From contig DLGE01000006.1 in assembly GCA_002482535.1 (NCBI GenBank), forward strand, positions 1-64,000: 64,000 nucleotides of DNA, written 5' to 3'. Origin of the DNA: Peptococcaceae bacterium UBA7702 (GTDB lineage: Bacteria > Bacillota > Dehalobacteriia > UBA7702). The notes beneath the pieces were generated by a model. The model ran no database searches, was not told where the DNA came from, and worked only from the letters and a program-made list of their open reading frames with translations. Shown one piece after another: positions 7,566 to 16,365 of the stretch. A program made the position numbers and the translations under genes. Position 1 is the first letter of the stretch. Each line of letters opens with the position of its first letter.

Positions 7566-8149
7566 TTTTGATCATCGATAATTATGACAGCTTTACATAT
7601 AACCTTTACCAGCTTGCGGGAGCCATCAATCCGAACATTGGCGTCATACGCAACGACGAACTGACAGTGGAGGAAATCGCCAAGCTGGATGTCAGTCATA
7701 TTATTTTATCGCCGGGACCCGGCAGGCCGGAGGATGCGGGAATTTGCGGCGAAACGGCAAAAAGACTTGCCTCAAAATGCCCGATTTTAGGCATCTGCCT
7801 GGGTCATCAGGCGATATGTCAAGCCTATAGCGCCACGGTGGGCTATGCCAAGGAGCTCATGCACGGAAAAAAGAGCTTTATTCACATCGCAAACGGAAGC
7901 CCACTTTTCAGCGGCATGGCCCCGCTGATAGAGGCAGGACGCTATCATTCATTGGCGGTAGAGAGACAGACCCTCCCCGATGAGCTTCTCATCATCGCCG
8001 AAACCAAAGACGGCGAAGTGATGGGTGTGAAGCACAGGGAGTATAACCTTTACGGCCTGCAGTTTCATCCGGAATCAATACTCACAAAGGACGGAAACTT
8101 GATCATCCAAAATTTTTTGAATTGTAAGGAGGGTTGCGGCAATGATTGA
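7562..8149 (+). CDS. trpG: Anthranilate synthase component II, glutamine amidotransferase
   Basis: 195 aa class I glutamine amidotransferase. Opens IIDNYDSFTYNLYQ; the nucleophile Cys lies in GICLGHQAI, and the catalytic His/Glu in LQFHPESI. Supplies ammonia to TrpE. It is not fused to TrpD, and the short length is normal for the stand-alone subunit. Overlaps trpE by 4 bases and trpD by 8, consistent with translational coupling. A PabA role in folate synthesis is possible too, since such subunits can be shared, but the position favours Trp. Confidence 0.96.
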   Translation: MILIIDNYDSFTYNLYQLAGAINPNIGVIRNDELTVEEIAKLDVSHIILSPGPGRPEDAGICGETAKRLASKCPILGICLGHQAICQAYSATVGYAKELMHGKKSFIHIANGSPLFSGMAPLIEAGRYHSLAVERQTLPDELLIIAETKDGEVMGVKHREYNLYGLQFHPESILTKDGNLIIQNFLNCKEGCGND

Positions 8150-9158
8150 AAAAGCAATTCACAGCCTTCTTGCCGGAAATGATCTCACCCGGTCCGATAC
8201 ACGCGGGGTTATGCACCAGATCATGGTGGGCGAGGCAAAACCGTCACAGATTGGAGCCTTTCTGGCCGCCATGCGGATGAAGGGAGAAACGATTGACGAA
8301 ATCACCGCGTGCGCCGAGATCATGCGTGATCAATCCGTAAAAATACATCCCGAAACCGACGTTTTGGATATTGTCGGCACCGGCGGGGATGAACTGTTTA
8401 GCTTCAACATTTCAACGGTCTCCGCCTTTGTGGTCGCGGCCGCGGGGGTACCGGTGGCAAAGCATGGCGGGCGAAGCGTGTCGAGTAAATGCGGCAGCGC
8501 CGACCTGCTGGAGGCCTTGGGCGTAAACATCAATCTCACCGCCGCCCAAAGCAAACAGGTTTTGGACAAAACAGGAATCTGCTTTATGCACGCTCAAGTC
8601 TACCATACCGCCATGAAACATGTGGCGCCGATACGCAAGGAGTTGGGCGCGCGGACGATTTTCAATATCCTTGGCCCTCTGGCAAACCCGGCGGGGGCAG
8701 CATATCAGCTTTTGGGTGTCTATGACGAAAATCTTGTGGAGCCTCTGGCACGGGTGCTTTTAAACCTCGGCGTAAAACGGGCCATGGTGGTCCACGGTCA
8801 TGACGGCCTCGACGAGGTTTCACTCACAGGCTCCTCCACGATATGTGAGGTTTGCGGGACCGGACTTAACAGCTATTTCATTTCGCCGGAGCAGTTCGGC
8901 CTCAATCGCTGCATGCCGGAGGATTTAAAGGGCGGCAACGCGGCGGAAAACGCGAAGATTGCAACAGCGATCCTACGGGGCGAGAGAGGGCCGAAGCGTG
9001 ATATCGTCCTGTTGAACGCAGCCTGTTGCATCTATATGTCGAAAAACAACGTCACCATGCGTGAGTGCGTCCGCATGGCGGAGCAGACCATCGACAGCGG
9101 CGCTGCTCACAAAAAGCTGGATCAGTTTATAAAAGCATCGGCGGAGGCGGTAAGATGA
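8142..9158 (+). CDS. trpD: Anthranilate phosphoribosyltransferase
   Basis: 338 aa, usual length. Joins anthranilate to PRPP. The N-terminal helical domain contains the KPSQIGAFLAAMRMKGET type segment. The PRPP loop reads DIVGTGGDELFSFNIST, followed by KHGGRSVSSKCGSADLLEALG and HAQVYHTAMKHVAPIRKELG, both diagnostic. The ATG at 8142 lies inside the trpG end, with AAGGAGG ten bases before. Ends in an ATGA overlap with trpC. Confidence 0.97.
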   Translation: MIEKAIHSLLAGNDLTRSDTRGVMHQIMVGEAKPSQIGAFLAAMRMKGETIDEITACAEIMRDQSVKIHPETDVLDIVGTGGDELFSFNISTVSAFVVAAAGVPVAKHGGRSVSSKCGSADLLEALGVNINLTAAQSKQVLDKTGICFMHAQVYHTAMKHVAPIRKELGARTIFNILGPLANPAGAAYQLLGVYDENLVEPLARVLLNLGVKRAMVVHGHDGLDEVSLTGSSTICEVCGTGLNSYFISPEQFGLNRCMPEDLKGGNAAENAKIATAILRGERGPKRDIVLLNAACCIYMSKNNVTMRECVRMAEQTIDSGAAHKKLDQFIKASAEAVR

Positions 9159-9928
9159 ATATTTTAGACAAGCTTATCGACGCCACCAAAGGGCGGATAG
9201 AGCGTGACAAAGAAAAAATGCCCGCCTTTCCCGAAGCTGCACCCAGGGCCCTAAAGGCTTTTGCTTTTGAAAAAGCCCTGCGGGCCCAAGGGATGTCACT
9301 GATATGCGAGGTGAAAAAGGCGTCGCCCTCTAAGGGGATCATCACGGAAAACTTTCTCTATTTGGACATTGCGGGTGAATATGAGTCCGCCGGGGCGGCG
9401 GCGATTTCCGTCCTCACGGAAACGGACTACTTTCTCGGTAGCGATCTGTATTTTGAGGAAATCCGCAAGGCAATCAAGATCCCCATGCTGCGCAAGGATT
9501 TTATCATCGACCCATATCAGATAGAACAAAGCTTTTATCTGGGCGCCGACGCGATTTTGCTGATCGCCGGAATTTTAAGTCCGGCCCAGCTCCGTGAGTA
9601 TCTTGTGATGGCAACGGATTTTGGCATTTCTTGTCTTGTGGAAACCCACGACGAAAAGGAACTGAAAACCGCGGTGGATGCCGGAGCGAGGATCATCGGC
9701 GTCAACAACCGCGATCTGCGCACCTTTGAAGTGGATTTTCAAAACAGTATTCGACTCAGGCGCCTTGCGCCCAAGGAGGTTGTTTTCGTGGCGGAAAGCG
9801 GCGTCAAAACGCCGGCGGATATCCAACTGCTCTACGAGAACGAAATCGACGCGGCGCTGATTGGAGAAGCCCTCATGACCTCAGACAATAGAACCGCTGC
9901 GCTAAAGGCTCTGAAAGGTGGTTACTGA
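9155..9928 (+). CDS. trpC: Indole-3-glycerol phosphate synthase
   Basis: 257 aa TIM barrel. Converts CdRP to indole-3-glycerol phosphate. Contains CEVKKASPSKG (catalytic Lys), SVLTETDYFLGS, MLRKDFIIDPYQI, GVNNRDLRTFEVD and VAESGVKTP. The start is placed at 9155, the ATGA overlap with trpD, where a GGAGGCGG site precedes and the protein begins NILDKLIDATKG as family members do. The open frame runs further upstream but only through trpD. Stand-alone, not fused to TrpF. Overlaps trpF by one base. Confidence 0.96.
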   Translation: MNILDKLIDATKGRIERDKEKMPAFPEAAPRALKAFAFEKALRAQGMSLICEVKKASPSKGIITENFLYLDIAGEYESAGAAAISVLTETDYFLGSDLYFEEIRKAIKIPMLRKDFIIDPYQIEQSFYLGADAILLIAGILSPAQLREYLVMATDFGISCLVETHDEKELKTAVDAGARIIGVNNRDLRTFEVDFQNSIRLRRLAPKEVVFVAESGVKTPADIQLLYENEIDAALIGEALMTSDNRTAALKALKGGY

Positions 9929-10536
9929 TGACAAAAATAAAAATCTGCGGACTCATGACGGTGGCTGATGTATCAAAGGTAAACCGCTGCGCCCCGGAGT
10001 ATGCAGGCTTCGTCTTTGCCCCGCAAAGCCAGCGCAGGGTGAGCCAAGAAACAGCCGCGGAAATGAAGGCGGCGCTGGCTTCCAGCATTCAGGCCGTCGG
10101 AGTTTTTGTGAATGAAGAAATTCATCTGATCGCCGGGCTTGTAAAAGCCAATATCATCGATCTTGTGCAGCTGCACGGGGATGAAGATGAAAGCTATATA
10201 CGCGAGTTGAAAAAACATATTAACTGTCCGGTGGTAAAGTCTGTTGCCGTCGCAAATAAAGCCCCCAAAATCCTCCCGGATCAGGCCGACTATATCTTAT
10301 TCGACACGGCTGCCAAAGAGCGCGGCGGCACGGGAAAGCGCTTCGACTGGTCACTGATTGCCGAAACAAAAGAAGCGTTTTTTCTGGCGGGAGGGCTGCG
10401 GGAGGAAAACGTTGCCGAGGCGATCAAAGCCGCGAATCCCTATTGCGTAGATGTCAGCAGCGGCGTGGAAACGAACGGTATCAAAGACGAAAATAAGATG
10501 CGCCGGTTTATTCAGCTGGTCAGAGAGGTAAGATAA
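9928..10536 (+). CDS. trpF: Phosphoribosylanthranilate isomerase
   Basis: 202 aa TIM barrel. Isomerises PRA to CdRP. Begins TKIKICGLMT with the catalytic Cys in KICG, then YAGFVFAPQSQRRVS, VQLHGDE, an aspartate-containing ILFDTAAKERGGTGKRFDW loop and VDVSSGVETNGIKD at the phosphate site. The order trpC-trpF has the genes swapped relative to their pathway order, as in many Firmicutes. Separated from trpB by 2 bases. Confidence 0.95.
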   Translation: MTKIKICGLMTVADVSKVNRCAPEYAGFVFAPQSQRRVSQETAAEMKAALASSIQAVGVFVNEEIHLIAGLVKANIIDLVQLHGDEDESYIRELKKHINCPVVKSVAVANKAPKILPDQADYILFDTAAKERGGTGKRFDWSLIAETKEAFFLAGGLREENVAEAIKAANPYCVDVSSGVETNGIKDENKMRRFIQLVREVR

Positions 10537-10538
10537 GT

Positions 10539-11723
10539 ATGGAAACAGGACGCTACGGCCCTTATGGAGGGCAATATGTACCCGAAACGCTGATGAGCGC
10601 TGTGGATGAGCTGTGCGGGGCCTATGAGCGCTACAAAAACGATCCCGATTTTTGCGCCGAGCTGGAAGATCTATTCGTCAATTACGCCGGCAGGCCGTCC
10701 CTGCTCTATGAGGCGAAAAACCTGACAAAGGATATGGGCGGGGCGAAAATTTATTTGAAGCGTGAGGACCTCAACCACACGGGTTCCCATAAAATAAACA
10801 ATGTTTTGGGGCAGACGCTTCTGGCCAAGCGCATGGGCAAAACCCGCATCATTGCCGAAACCGGCGCAGGTCAGCACGGCGTCGCCGCAGCCACGGCAGC
10901 CACACTCCTCGGCATGGAATGCGAGGTGTTCATGGGCAAGGAAGACACCCAGCGGCAGGCGCTGAATGTATACCGGATGAGACTTCTGGGGGCGAAGGTG
11001 CACCCCGTCACCACGGGAACCATGACCTTGAAAGACGCGGTCAACGAAGCCATGCGGGAGTGGTCACAGCGGGTGGACGACACCCTTTATGTGCTTGGTT
11101 CCGTGATGGGGCCGCATCCTTACCCCATGATGGTACGGGATTTCCAGAGCGTTATCGGGAAAGAACTGAAAAAGCAACTCATTAAAAAAGAGGGGCGTTT
11201 GCCTGACGCGGTAGTAGCCTGCGTCGGCGGGGGTTCCAACGCCATTGGTACGTTTTATGACTTTATCGGCGAAAGCTCCGTCCGGCTCATCGGCTGTGAG
11301 GCCGCCGGACGGGGAATTGATACGGAAAAGCACGCGGCGACCATCGCAAAGGGCTCCGTCGGAATCCTGCACGGCATGAAAAGCCTATTTTGTCAAGACG
11401 AATACGGGCAGATCGCACCGGTATACTCCATTTCCGCAGGGCTGGACTATCCCGGGATAGGGCCGGAACACGCTTATTTACGCGACATCGGACGGGCGGA
11501 GTATGTACCCGTCACAGACGACGAAGCCGTTGCGGCCTTTGAGCGGCTTTCCCGGCTGGAAGGCATCATTCCCGCTGTGGAATCGTCCCACGCTGTGGCC
11601 TATGGCATGAAGCTGGCAAAACAGATGCCAAAAGACGCTATCATCGCCGTCTGCCTTTCGGGGCGCGGTGATAAGGATGTCGCCGCAATCGCCAGATATA
11701 AAGGAGAGGATTTGTATGAATAA
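10539..11723 (+). CDS. trpB: Tryptophan synthase beta chain
   Basis: 394 aa. PLP enzyme that condenses indole with serine. Starts GRYGPYGGQYVPETLM; the PLP lysine sits in NHTGSHKINN; ETGAGQHGVA and the phosphate-binding CVGGGSNAIG are present, as is the ending region CLSGRGDKD. This is the common TrpB1 type, which pairs with TrpA. Overlaps trpA by 8 bases. Confidence 0.97.
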   Translation: METGRYGPYGGQYVPETLMSAVDELCGAYERYKNDPDFCAELEDLFVNYAGRPSLLYEAKNLTKDMGGAKIYLKREDLNHTGSHKINNVLGQTLLAKRMGKTRIIAETGAGQHGVAAATAATLLGMECEVFMGKEDTQRQALNVYRMRLLGAKVHPVTTGTMTLKDAVNEAMREWSQRVDDTLYVLGSVMGPHPYPMMVRDFQSVIGKELKKQLIKKEGRLPDAVVACVGGGSNAIGTFYDFIGESSVRLIGCEAAGRGIDTEKHAATIAKGSVGILHGMKSLFCQDEYGQIAPVYSISAGLDYPGIGPEHAYLRDIGRAEYVPVTDDEAVAAFERLSRLEGIIPAVESSHAVAYGMKLAKQMPKDAIIAVCLSGRGDKDVAAIARYKGEDLYE

Positions 11724-12501
11724 GATTGCAGACGCCTTTAACGGTAAGAAAGCATTGATCGCATACTTGATGGCGGGAGACCCCAATCTGGAAAAATCGG
11801 CGGAATACATCCTTACGGCCCAGGAGGCCGGGGCCGACCTCATCGAAATCGGCATACCTTTTTCCGACCCCATCGCCGAAGGCAAGGTGATACAGGAGGC
11901 CAGTGTACGGGCGCTCAACGCAGGTGCGCGCCTTGATGGGATTTTTGAGATGGTGGCTTCCCTGAAAGATAAGATCAGGGTTCCTCTTGTTTTTATGACT
12001 TATCTCAACCCCGTTTTTGTCTATGGCTACGAACGCTTCTTCCATACCTGTAAGGAGCTGGGAGTTGGCGGCATCATCATCCCCGACCTCCCCTGGGAGG
12101 AGCAAGAGGAGGTGAAACTGCCGGCGTCAAAATATGGCGTTGCAGTAATTCCGCTTGTGGCGCCGACTTCCTCAAAAAGAATAGAGCGTATTGTAAAGGA
12201 CGCGGAAGGCTTTATTTACCTTGTATCCTCCATGGGGGTTACTGGGGTGCGCAATGAAATCACTTCCAATATACGCGACAGAGTGTCAGAGCTAAAAAAG
12301 GCGACCAGTCTGCCGGTGGCGGTTGGATTTGGCATATCCAGCCCAAAACAGGCCGGCGAATACGCTCAGTGGACCGACGGCGTGATTGTCGGAAGCGCCA
12401 TCGTCAATATGATTGCGGAGCACGGGGAAAATGCCCACTACGCCCTGGGAAAATACATTTCTGAGCTGAAAGCGTCAGTGAGCGGAAAAGATACCTTTTA
12501 G
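11716..12501 (+). CDS. trpA: Tryptophan synthase alpha chain
   Basis: 261 aa TIM barrel. Releases indole from indole-3-glycerol phosphate for TrpB. Key parts: YLMAGDPN, the catalytic Glu in LIEIGIPFSDPIAEG, FMTYLNPVFVYG, GGIIIPDLPWEE (catalytic Asp region), VSSMGVTG and VGFGISSP. The start at 11716 follows AAAGGAGAGG and overlaps the trpB stop; the frame extends upstream only within trpB. Last gene of the operon; a long stem-loop follows. Confidence 0.97.
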   Translation: MNKIADAFNGKKALIAYLMAGDPNLEKSAEYILTAQEAGADLIEIGIPFSDPIAEGKVIQEASVRALNAGARLDGIFEMVASLKDKIRVPLVFMTYLNPVFVYGYERFFHTCKELGVGGIIIPDLPWEEQEEVKLPASKYGVAVIPLVAPTSSKRIERIVKDAEGFIYLVSSMGVTGVRNEITSNIRDRVSELKKATSLPVAVGFGISSPKQAGEYAQWTDGVIVGSAIVNMIAEHGENAHYALGKYISELKASVSGKDTF

Positions 12502-12542
12502 CGCTAAAATTCTAAAAAATATTCTATAAAAATCAATCATGT

Positions 12543-12582
12543 CCGAAGATAGGGGTAACCAAAAGGTTGCCCCTATCTTCGG
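12543..12582. terminator. Long stem-loop between trpA and the BCCT gene
   Basis: An 18-bp stem CCGAAGATAGGGGTAACC with an AAAA loop and one G-U pair. No T tract on either side. It likely separates the convergent transcripts. Confidence 0.6.
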
Positions 12583-12647
12583 AATGTTCGGAATGTCCGG
12601 TTAAAACAGCCACCAATGTGGCATGAATTGCTTTTCAAAATGCTTGA

Positions 12648-14300
12648 TTATTGATTTCTCATTTTCCATTTCTGTAAAAAAGTCTTTTTGTCGGGATCAA
12701 ATCCTTCATAGGGCAGGCGTTCCGATTCATTTGGGTATCCGTTTTCAAAGTAATCCTCTTTATGGATATCGTATTTTTGAGGATTTTTCATAATCTTGAT
12801 GAAGCAGACGATAAAAAGCAGCATCAAAAAAACGATGGGCAGTCCACCGATGTAAGCAAGTTTCTTTACGCCTTCAATATCAAAGGCAATCAGCATAATC
12901 ACGCAAACCGCGCCAATCGTCAAACCCCAGACAACCTGCAGCGCGGGGGAGGACTCCGAATCCTGCTCACTGAGTCCTGTGGTACATAAACCGGCAATGG
13001 CACTGATATTAGCGGATGCGGAGGTGATATAGGACAGTACGGCGGTCAAAAGAAACAGTGGGATTACAATCACAGAACCCGGCAGCTGTTCAAGAAGGGC
13101 GTAAGCCGCGGCGGATGTGCCGCCACTTTCCATCGCCGGAAAGATTTCACCGCCGGTCAATTCAAAATGAACGGTGGAGCCGGAGAAAATAGCCAGCCAA
13201 ATCACGCTGAACAGGGACGGGATCAGAAAGATGACATTCAGAGCTTCTTTTACCGTATATCCCTTGGAAATGCGGCCGAGAAAGGCCGCGGAGATCGCCG
13301 TCCACGCCAGCCAAGTGCACCAATAGAATACCGGCCAGCGCTCTGCCCATCCATCTCCGAAGGCCGCCGATGAATTGAGGCTCAAGCTGAAATAATCGCT
13401 GAGCAAAGCGCCGAATCCCTCAAAGCCCAGGGACAGAATATAGACGGTGGGACCACAGAGAAACACAAATATTCCGAGAACCAAATAAAAATATGTATTG
13501 TATTTCGATAATAAGTTGATACCCTTTTTTACGCCGGAAATTGCCGCGATGATGAAAACCAAGATAACCAATGAACTTCCTGCGATCCAGGTTGCCGGGC
13601 CCGCAGAGAACCTGCCGCCGGATATATATTCAATGCCGCTGCCGATCAATAAAACACCGACGCCGAGGGCTGCCGTCATTCCCGCACAGAGGCAAAAAAG
13701 ACAGATACAATCAACAATAGGTGTCACTTTACGTTCAATGGTCCGGTCGGAAACACCCAAATCATTCAGGAGCGGACTGAGCATGGAACCGATGGAAAAA
13801 CTTTTTTTCATATTATAAAACACAAAAGCAAAAAGCAACGCAGGCAAGGTGTACAAAGCCATCGGGGAAAAAGTCCATTCCAGAAAAATTGTTTCCATGG
13901 CCCACTGAACGGATTCTCCCGAAAGAGCGCCCTCCGTTATGTTGGCGGGAGGAAAATGGAGATGATACATCGGTTCGGCACAGGCCCAGAGCATAAGGCC
14001 GCTGCCCATAATCGTGCAGAGAACGATCCAGGTATAACTGCTGTAACTCAAAATAGGCCGGGCCTGGGAACCGCCAAAGCGAACATTTTTCAATGGTGAA
14101 AAATACGTGGCAACGACAATGATCAGCGTAAAAAGAGTCGTTAAATTAAACAACCAGGAAAAAGTCGCAAGTATCCAATCACAAACAGCGTTGACAACAC
14201 GGGTAAATGTTTCAAAATCAATCAGATTCAAAACAAAAACAGCAAAAAAGATAAGCCAGGGCGGTAAGAAAATATTCCAGCGAATATGTTTTTCATTCAT
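12648..14300 (-). CDS. BCCT-family quaternary amine transporter
   Basis: 550 aa with about 12 hydrophobic segments. Family signature: the Trp-rich segment VFYWCTWLAWTAISAAF followed by GRISKGYTVKEA, the counterpart of the conserved BCCT helix 8 region, although one Trp of the usual WW pair is Thr. BCCT carriers take up glycine betaine, carnitine, choline or related methylated amines by sodium coupling or exchange. The start at 14300 has GGGG about 8 bases upstream. Divergent from a TetR regulator and next to MttB/UroD genes, so substrate supply for demethylation is more likely than pure osmoprotection. The actual substrate cannot be read off. Confidence 0.88.
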   Translation of the reverse strand: MNEKHIRWNIFLPPWLIFFAVFVLNLIDFETFTRVVNAVCDWILATFSWLFNLTTLFTLIIVVATYFSPLKNVRFGGSQARPILSYSSYTWIVLCTIMGSGLMLWACAEPMYHLHFPPANITEGALSGESVQWAMETIFLEWTFSPMALYTLPALLFAFVFYNMKKSFSIGSMLSPLLNDLGVSDRTIERKVTPIVDCICLFCLCAGMTAALGVGVLLIGSGIEYISGGRFSAGPATWIAGSSLVILVFIIAAISGVKKGINLLSKYNTYFYLVLGIFVFLCGPTVYILSLGFEGFGALLSDYFSLSLNSSAAFGDGWAERWPVFYWCTWLAWTAISAAFLGRISKGYTVKEALNVIFLIPSLFSVIWLAIFSGSTVHFELTGGEIFPAMESGGTSAAAYALLEQLPGSVIVIPLFLLTAVLSYITSASANISAIAGLCTTGLSEQDSESSPALQVVWGLTIGAVCVIMLIAFDIEGVKKLAYIGGLPIVFLMLLFIVCFIKIMKNPQKYDIHKEDYFENGYPNESERLPYEGFDPDKKTFLQKWKMRNQ

Positions 14301-14387
14301 GGTCAATTCCCCTTTCCATAATCAGAACCAAGCATTTTGACATTTTTATATTTAATATTTTGCTATCATAAAGAGAAGACGACATTG

Positions 14388-14401
14388 ATTTTCATGAAAA
14401 T
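14388..14401. promoter_or_regulatory. Palindrome in the BCCT/TetR intergenic region
   Basis: Perfect 14-base palindrome ATTTTCATGAAAAT next to the tetR -35 region, between divergent genes. Plausible TetR-family operator controlling both sides. Confidence 0.45.
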
Positions 14402-14403
14402 AT

Positions 14404-14432
14404 TTTACTTATGAATTTGATTGTGCTATAAT
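14404..14432 (+). promoter_or_regulatory. Promoter of the TetR-family gene
   Basis: TTTACT, 17 bases, TATAAT. It lies 28 bases before the gene start. Confidence 0.6.
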
Positions 14433-14460
14433 TTAATTGCAGAAACATTGGAGGAAAGCT

Positions 14461-15123
14461 ATGGCACGTCCCAAAGAGTATCTCACAAGTACAGAATCGA
14501 AAAACCGCATTATGGATGCGTGTAAAACACTGTTTACCGAAAAAGGCTATAAGCAGACGACCTATAACGATATATGCAATCTGGCAAAAGTGCACCCCGG
14601 TACCATTACGTATCATTTCGGCAGCAAGAAAAAGATGGCCGCCATCCTTTATAATTCTCTGGTCGAATCAATTTACCGTTATGAAGACGACCTTTTTGCC
14701 GATGCAGATGATCTGCAAAAACTCATCATTGGCAACGGTATCCATATCAAATTGCTGTTTTCCGACCCTTCCTATTGCCGGTTTTCGTCAGAATACTCTT
14801 CCGAAGACCTTTCAAAGGATGACCTTTCCCATTATATCAGTCTTTCCAGCAAAGCATTCAGGGCTACCAGAGACCGCATCGGCGAAAAGCGAGCCCGCCT
14901 GCTTTTTATGGCGATCAAAGGGATGGACACTTACATCGAACCCTATATTTATGAAAATATTGATGATTTGACTTATGACGAGATTTTTTCATTTATCTGT
15001 GAGGTTTACTATCCCTATCTTGGGCAGAGCGAGCTAAACGAGCGCATCGAAAAAGCCATGAAACGGATGGATCAATTTGATATCCGTTTTGAGGATTTCA
15101 AGATCATGATTCGCCGAAAATGA
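14461..15123 (+). CDS. TetR/AcrR-family transcriptional regulator
   Basis: 220 aa. The N-terminal 60 residues form a TetR DNA-binding domain: NRIMDACKTLFTEKGYKQTT, then ICNLAKVHPGTITYHFGSKK, the typical recognition helix. The remaining ~150 residues are a helical ligand domain with no recognisable specificity. The ATG at 14461 has GGAGGAAAG upstream. Divergent from the BCCT transporter, so it probably controls that gene and itself through the palindrome between them. Convergent with the UroD-type methyltransferase; a bidirectional hairpin separates them. Confidence 0.88.
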   Translation: MARPKEYLTSTESKNRIMDACKTLFTEKGYKQTTYNDICNLAKVHPGTITYHFGSKKKMAAILYNSLVESIYRYEDDLFADADDLQKLIIGNGIHIKLLFSDPSYCRFSSEYSSEDLSKDDLSHYISLSSKAFRATRDRIGEKRARLLFMAIKGMDTYIEPYIYENIDDLTYDEIFSFICEVYYPYLGQSELNERIEKAMKRMDQFDIRFEDFKIMIRRK

Positions 15124-15143
15124 CTTAAAACTGAAGCTAACAC

Positions 15144-15179
15144 AAAAAATACTTTCACAATCCTGTGACGGTATTTTTT
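15144..15179. terminator. Bidirectional terminator between tetR and the UroD-type gene
   Basis: AAAAAATAC pairs with GTATTTTTT, with an inner TCACA/TGTGA pairing. A and T runs suit both directions. Confidence 0.8.
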
Positions 15180-16261
15180 CATGGATTTGCTGCGCCACAA
15201 ATAACCTTACGCGCCTCTTGATAACAGAAAGACCTGGTATCAAAGTCCCAATCATTATAATCATAAAAGGTCAGACTAAATTTTTCTCCAGCGCCATACT
15301 TATCGTAATAACAACGGATACTCTCTTTCAATGCTTCTCTTTCAGCGGGAAGCTTTTTGACCAACCCGATGTAGGCATCAAAGAGGATTTTATCACCGTA
15401 TTTTTCGACACATTCATCAAGGTACGGCTCAACGGCTTCAAAATTCATTTCCCAGCTATCGGTTCCGGCATCAATCATATACGGCACAAAAGAAGTCACT
15501 TCACCGCAGCAATGGTGCATGAAACGGATGCCACGATCATGGCACCATTTTACCAATGCAGCATAATGCGGCATGATGAATTCCTCCAGTATCTTCTTGG
15601 AAAATGTCGTATGAAGCTGGGTTCCCCAATCATCGGAAAAGAGCATCAGCTCCATTTTCAAATACTTTTGAAAATGCTCAAATACATTGAGATTATGTTC
15701 CAGCAACCGATCAATAAAAGCATGGGTACTTTGGGGATCCATATAGAAGGAAACCGCGGCGTTTTCGTACCCGAGCAGAGAAATCATGCGTTCAAAGAGA
15801 CCGCACACATAAAATACCGCATTGGGACGGCTGGGATCTTGAACACTGTATTCCTCCGCAGCCTGTTCCCAGCCCCAAGAATCCACATCAGGCCAACGGA
15901 GTTCTCGCCAATCGGAGATACTCTTTAACCGATAAGCTCCGTGTTCCGGAAACGCCGGGATTGAATCATAACTTGGGTTCGGCACCCATTTCACGCCAAA
16001 ACTGTCATATCCCCCGCTGAAACTGTTGGCTTGGATATCCGGATGAAACAGCGGACACATATAATTGAAATCATACGTACCGTCGGGAACCCACAGAGGC
16101 CCTTTTCTGTTCCAAAAAAGCTCCCAATTTTCTCTGGGAGTGACCGGCGTATTCAGCTTTGCCGTATAACAACCCGGCTTTGTCATATAATCATTCATCA
16201 TGAGAGGATAATTTTCTGCAGATATTAACTCTTTTTTGTCAAATAATATCTTCTTCATCAT
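15179..16261 (-). CDS. UroD-type corrinoid methyltransferase
   Basis: 360 aa, in the uroporphyrinogen-decarboxylase-like family that includes MtaA, MtbA and CmuA, which move methyl groups from a corrinoid protein to a thiol or tetrahydrofolate-type acceptor with a zinc ion. Visible: the FSDDWGTQ segment, and RFMHHCCGEV where H-x-C-G matches the zinc-ligand pair of MtaA. The third Cys ligand is not certain; the Cys in SIRCYYDKYG is a candidate. Last gene of an MFS-MttB-UroD operon, so it probably handles methyl transfer linked to the adjacent MttB protein. It is not a haem-pathway HemE by context or motif. Acceptor unknown. Confidence 0.78.
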   Translation of the reverse strand: MMKKILFDKKELISAENYPLMMNDYMTKPGCYTAKLNTPVTPRENWELFWNRKGPLWVPDGTYDFNYMCPLFHPDIQANSFSGGYDSFGVKWVPNPSYDSIPAFPEHGAYRLKSISDWRELRWPDVDSWGWEQAAEEYSVQDPSRPNAVFYVCGLFERMISLLGYENAAVSFYMDPQSTHAFIDRLLEHNLNVFEHFQKYLKMELMLFSDDWGTQLHTTFSKKILEEFIMPHYAALVKWCHDRGIRFMHHCCGEVTSFVPYMIDAGTDSWEMNFEAVEPYLDECVEKYGDKILFDAYIGLVKKLPAEREALKESIRCYYDKYGAGEKFSLTFYDYNDWDFDTRSFCYQEARKVICGAANP

Positions 16262-16365
16262 TAAAATGAAACCTTTCCATTTTCAATTTATAATATCGCA
16301 CCGACGTCCACATATATATGTGAACGCCGGCACTGAACAATGGGTAATCGAGAGTATGTAGAGGA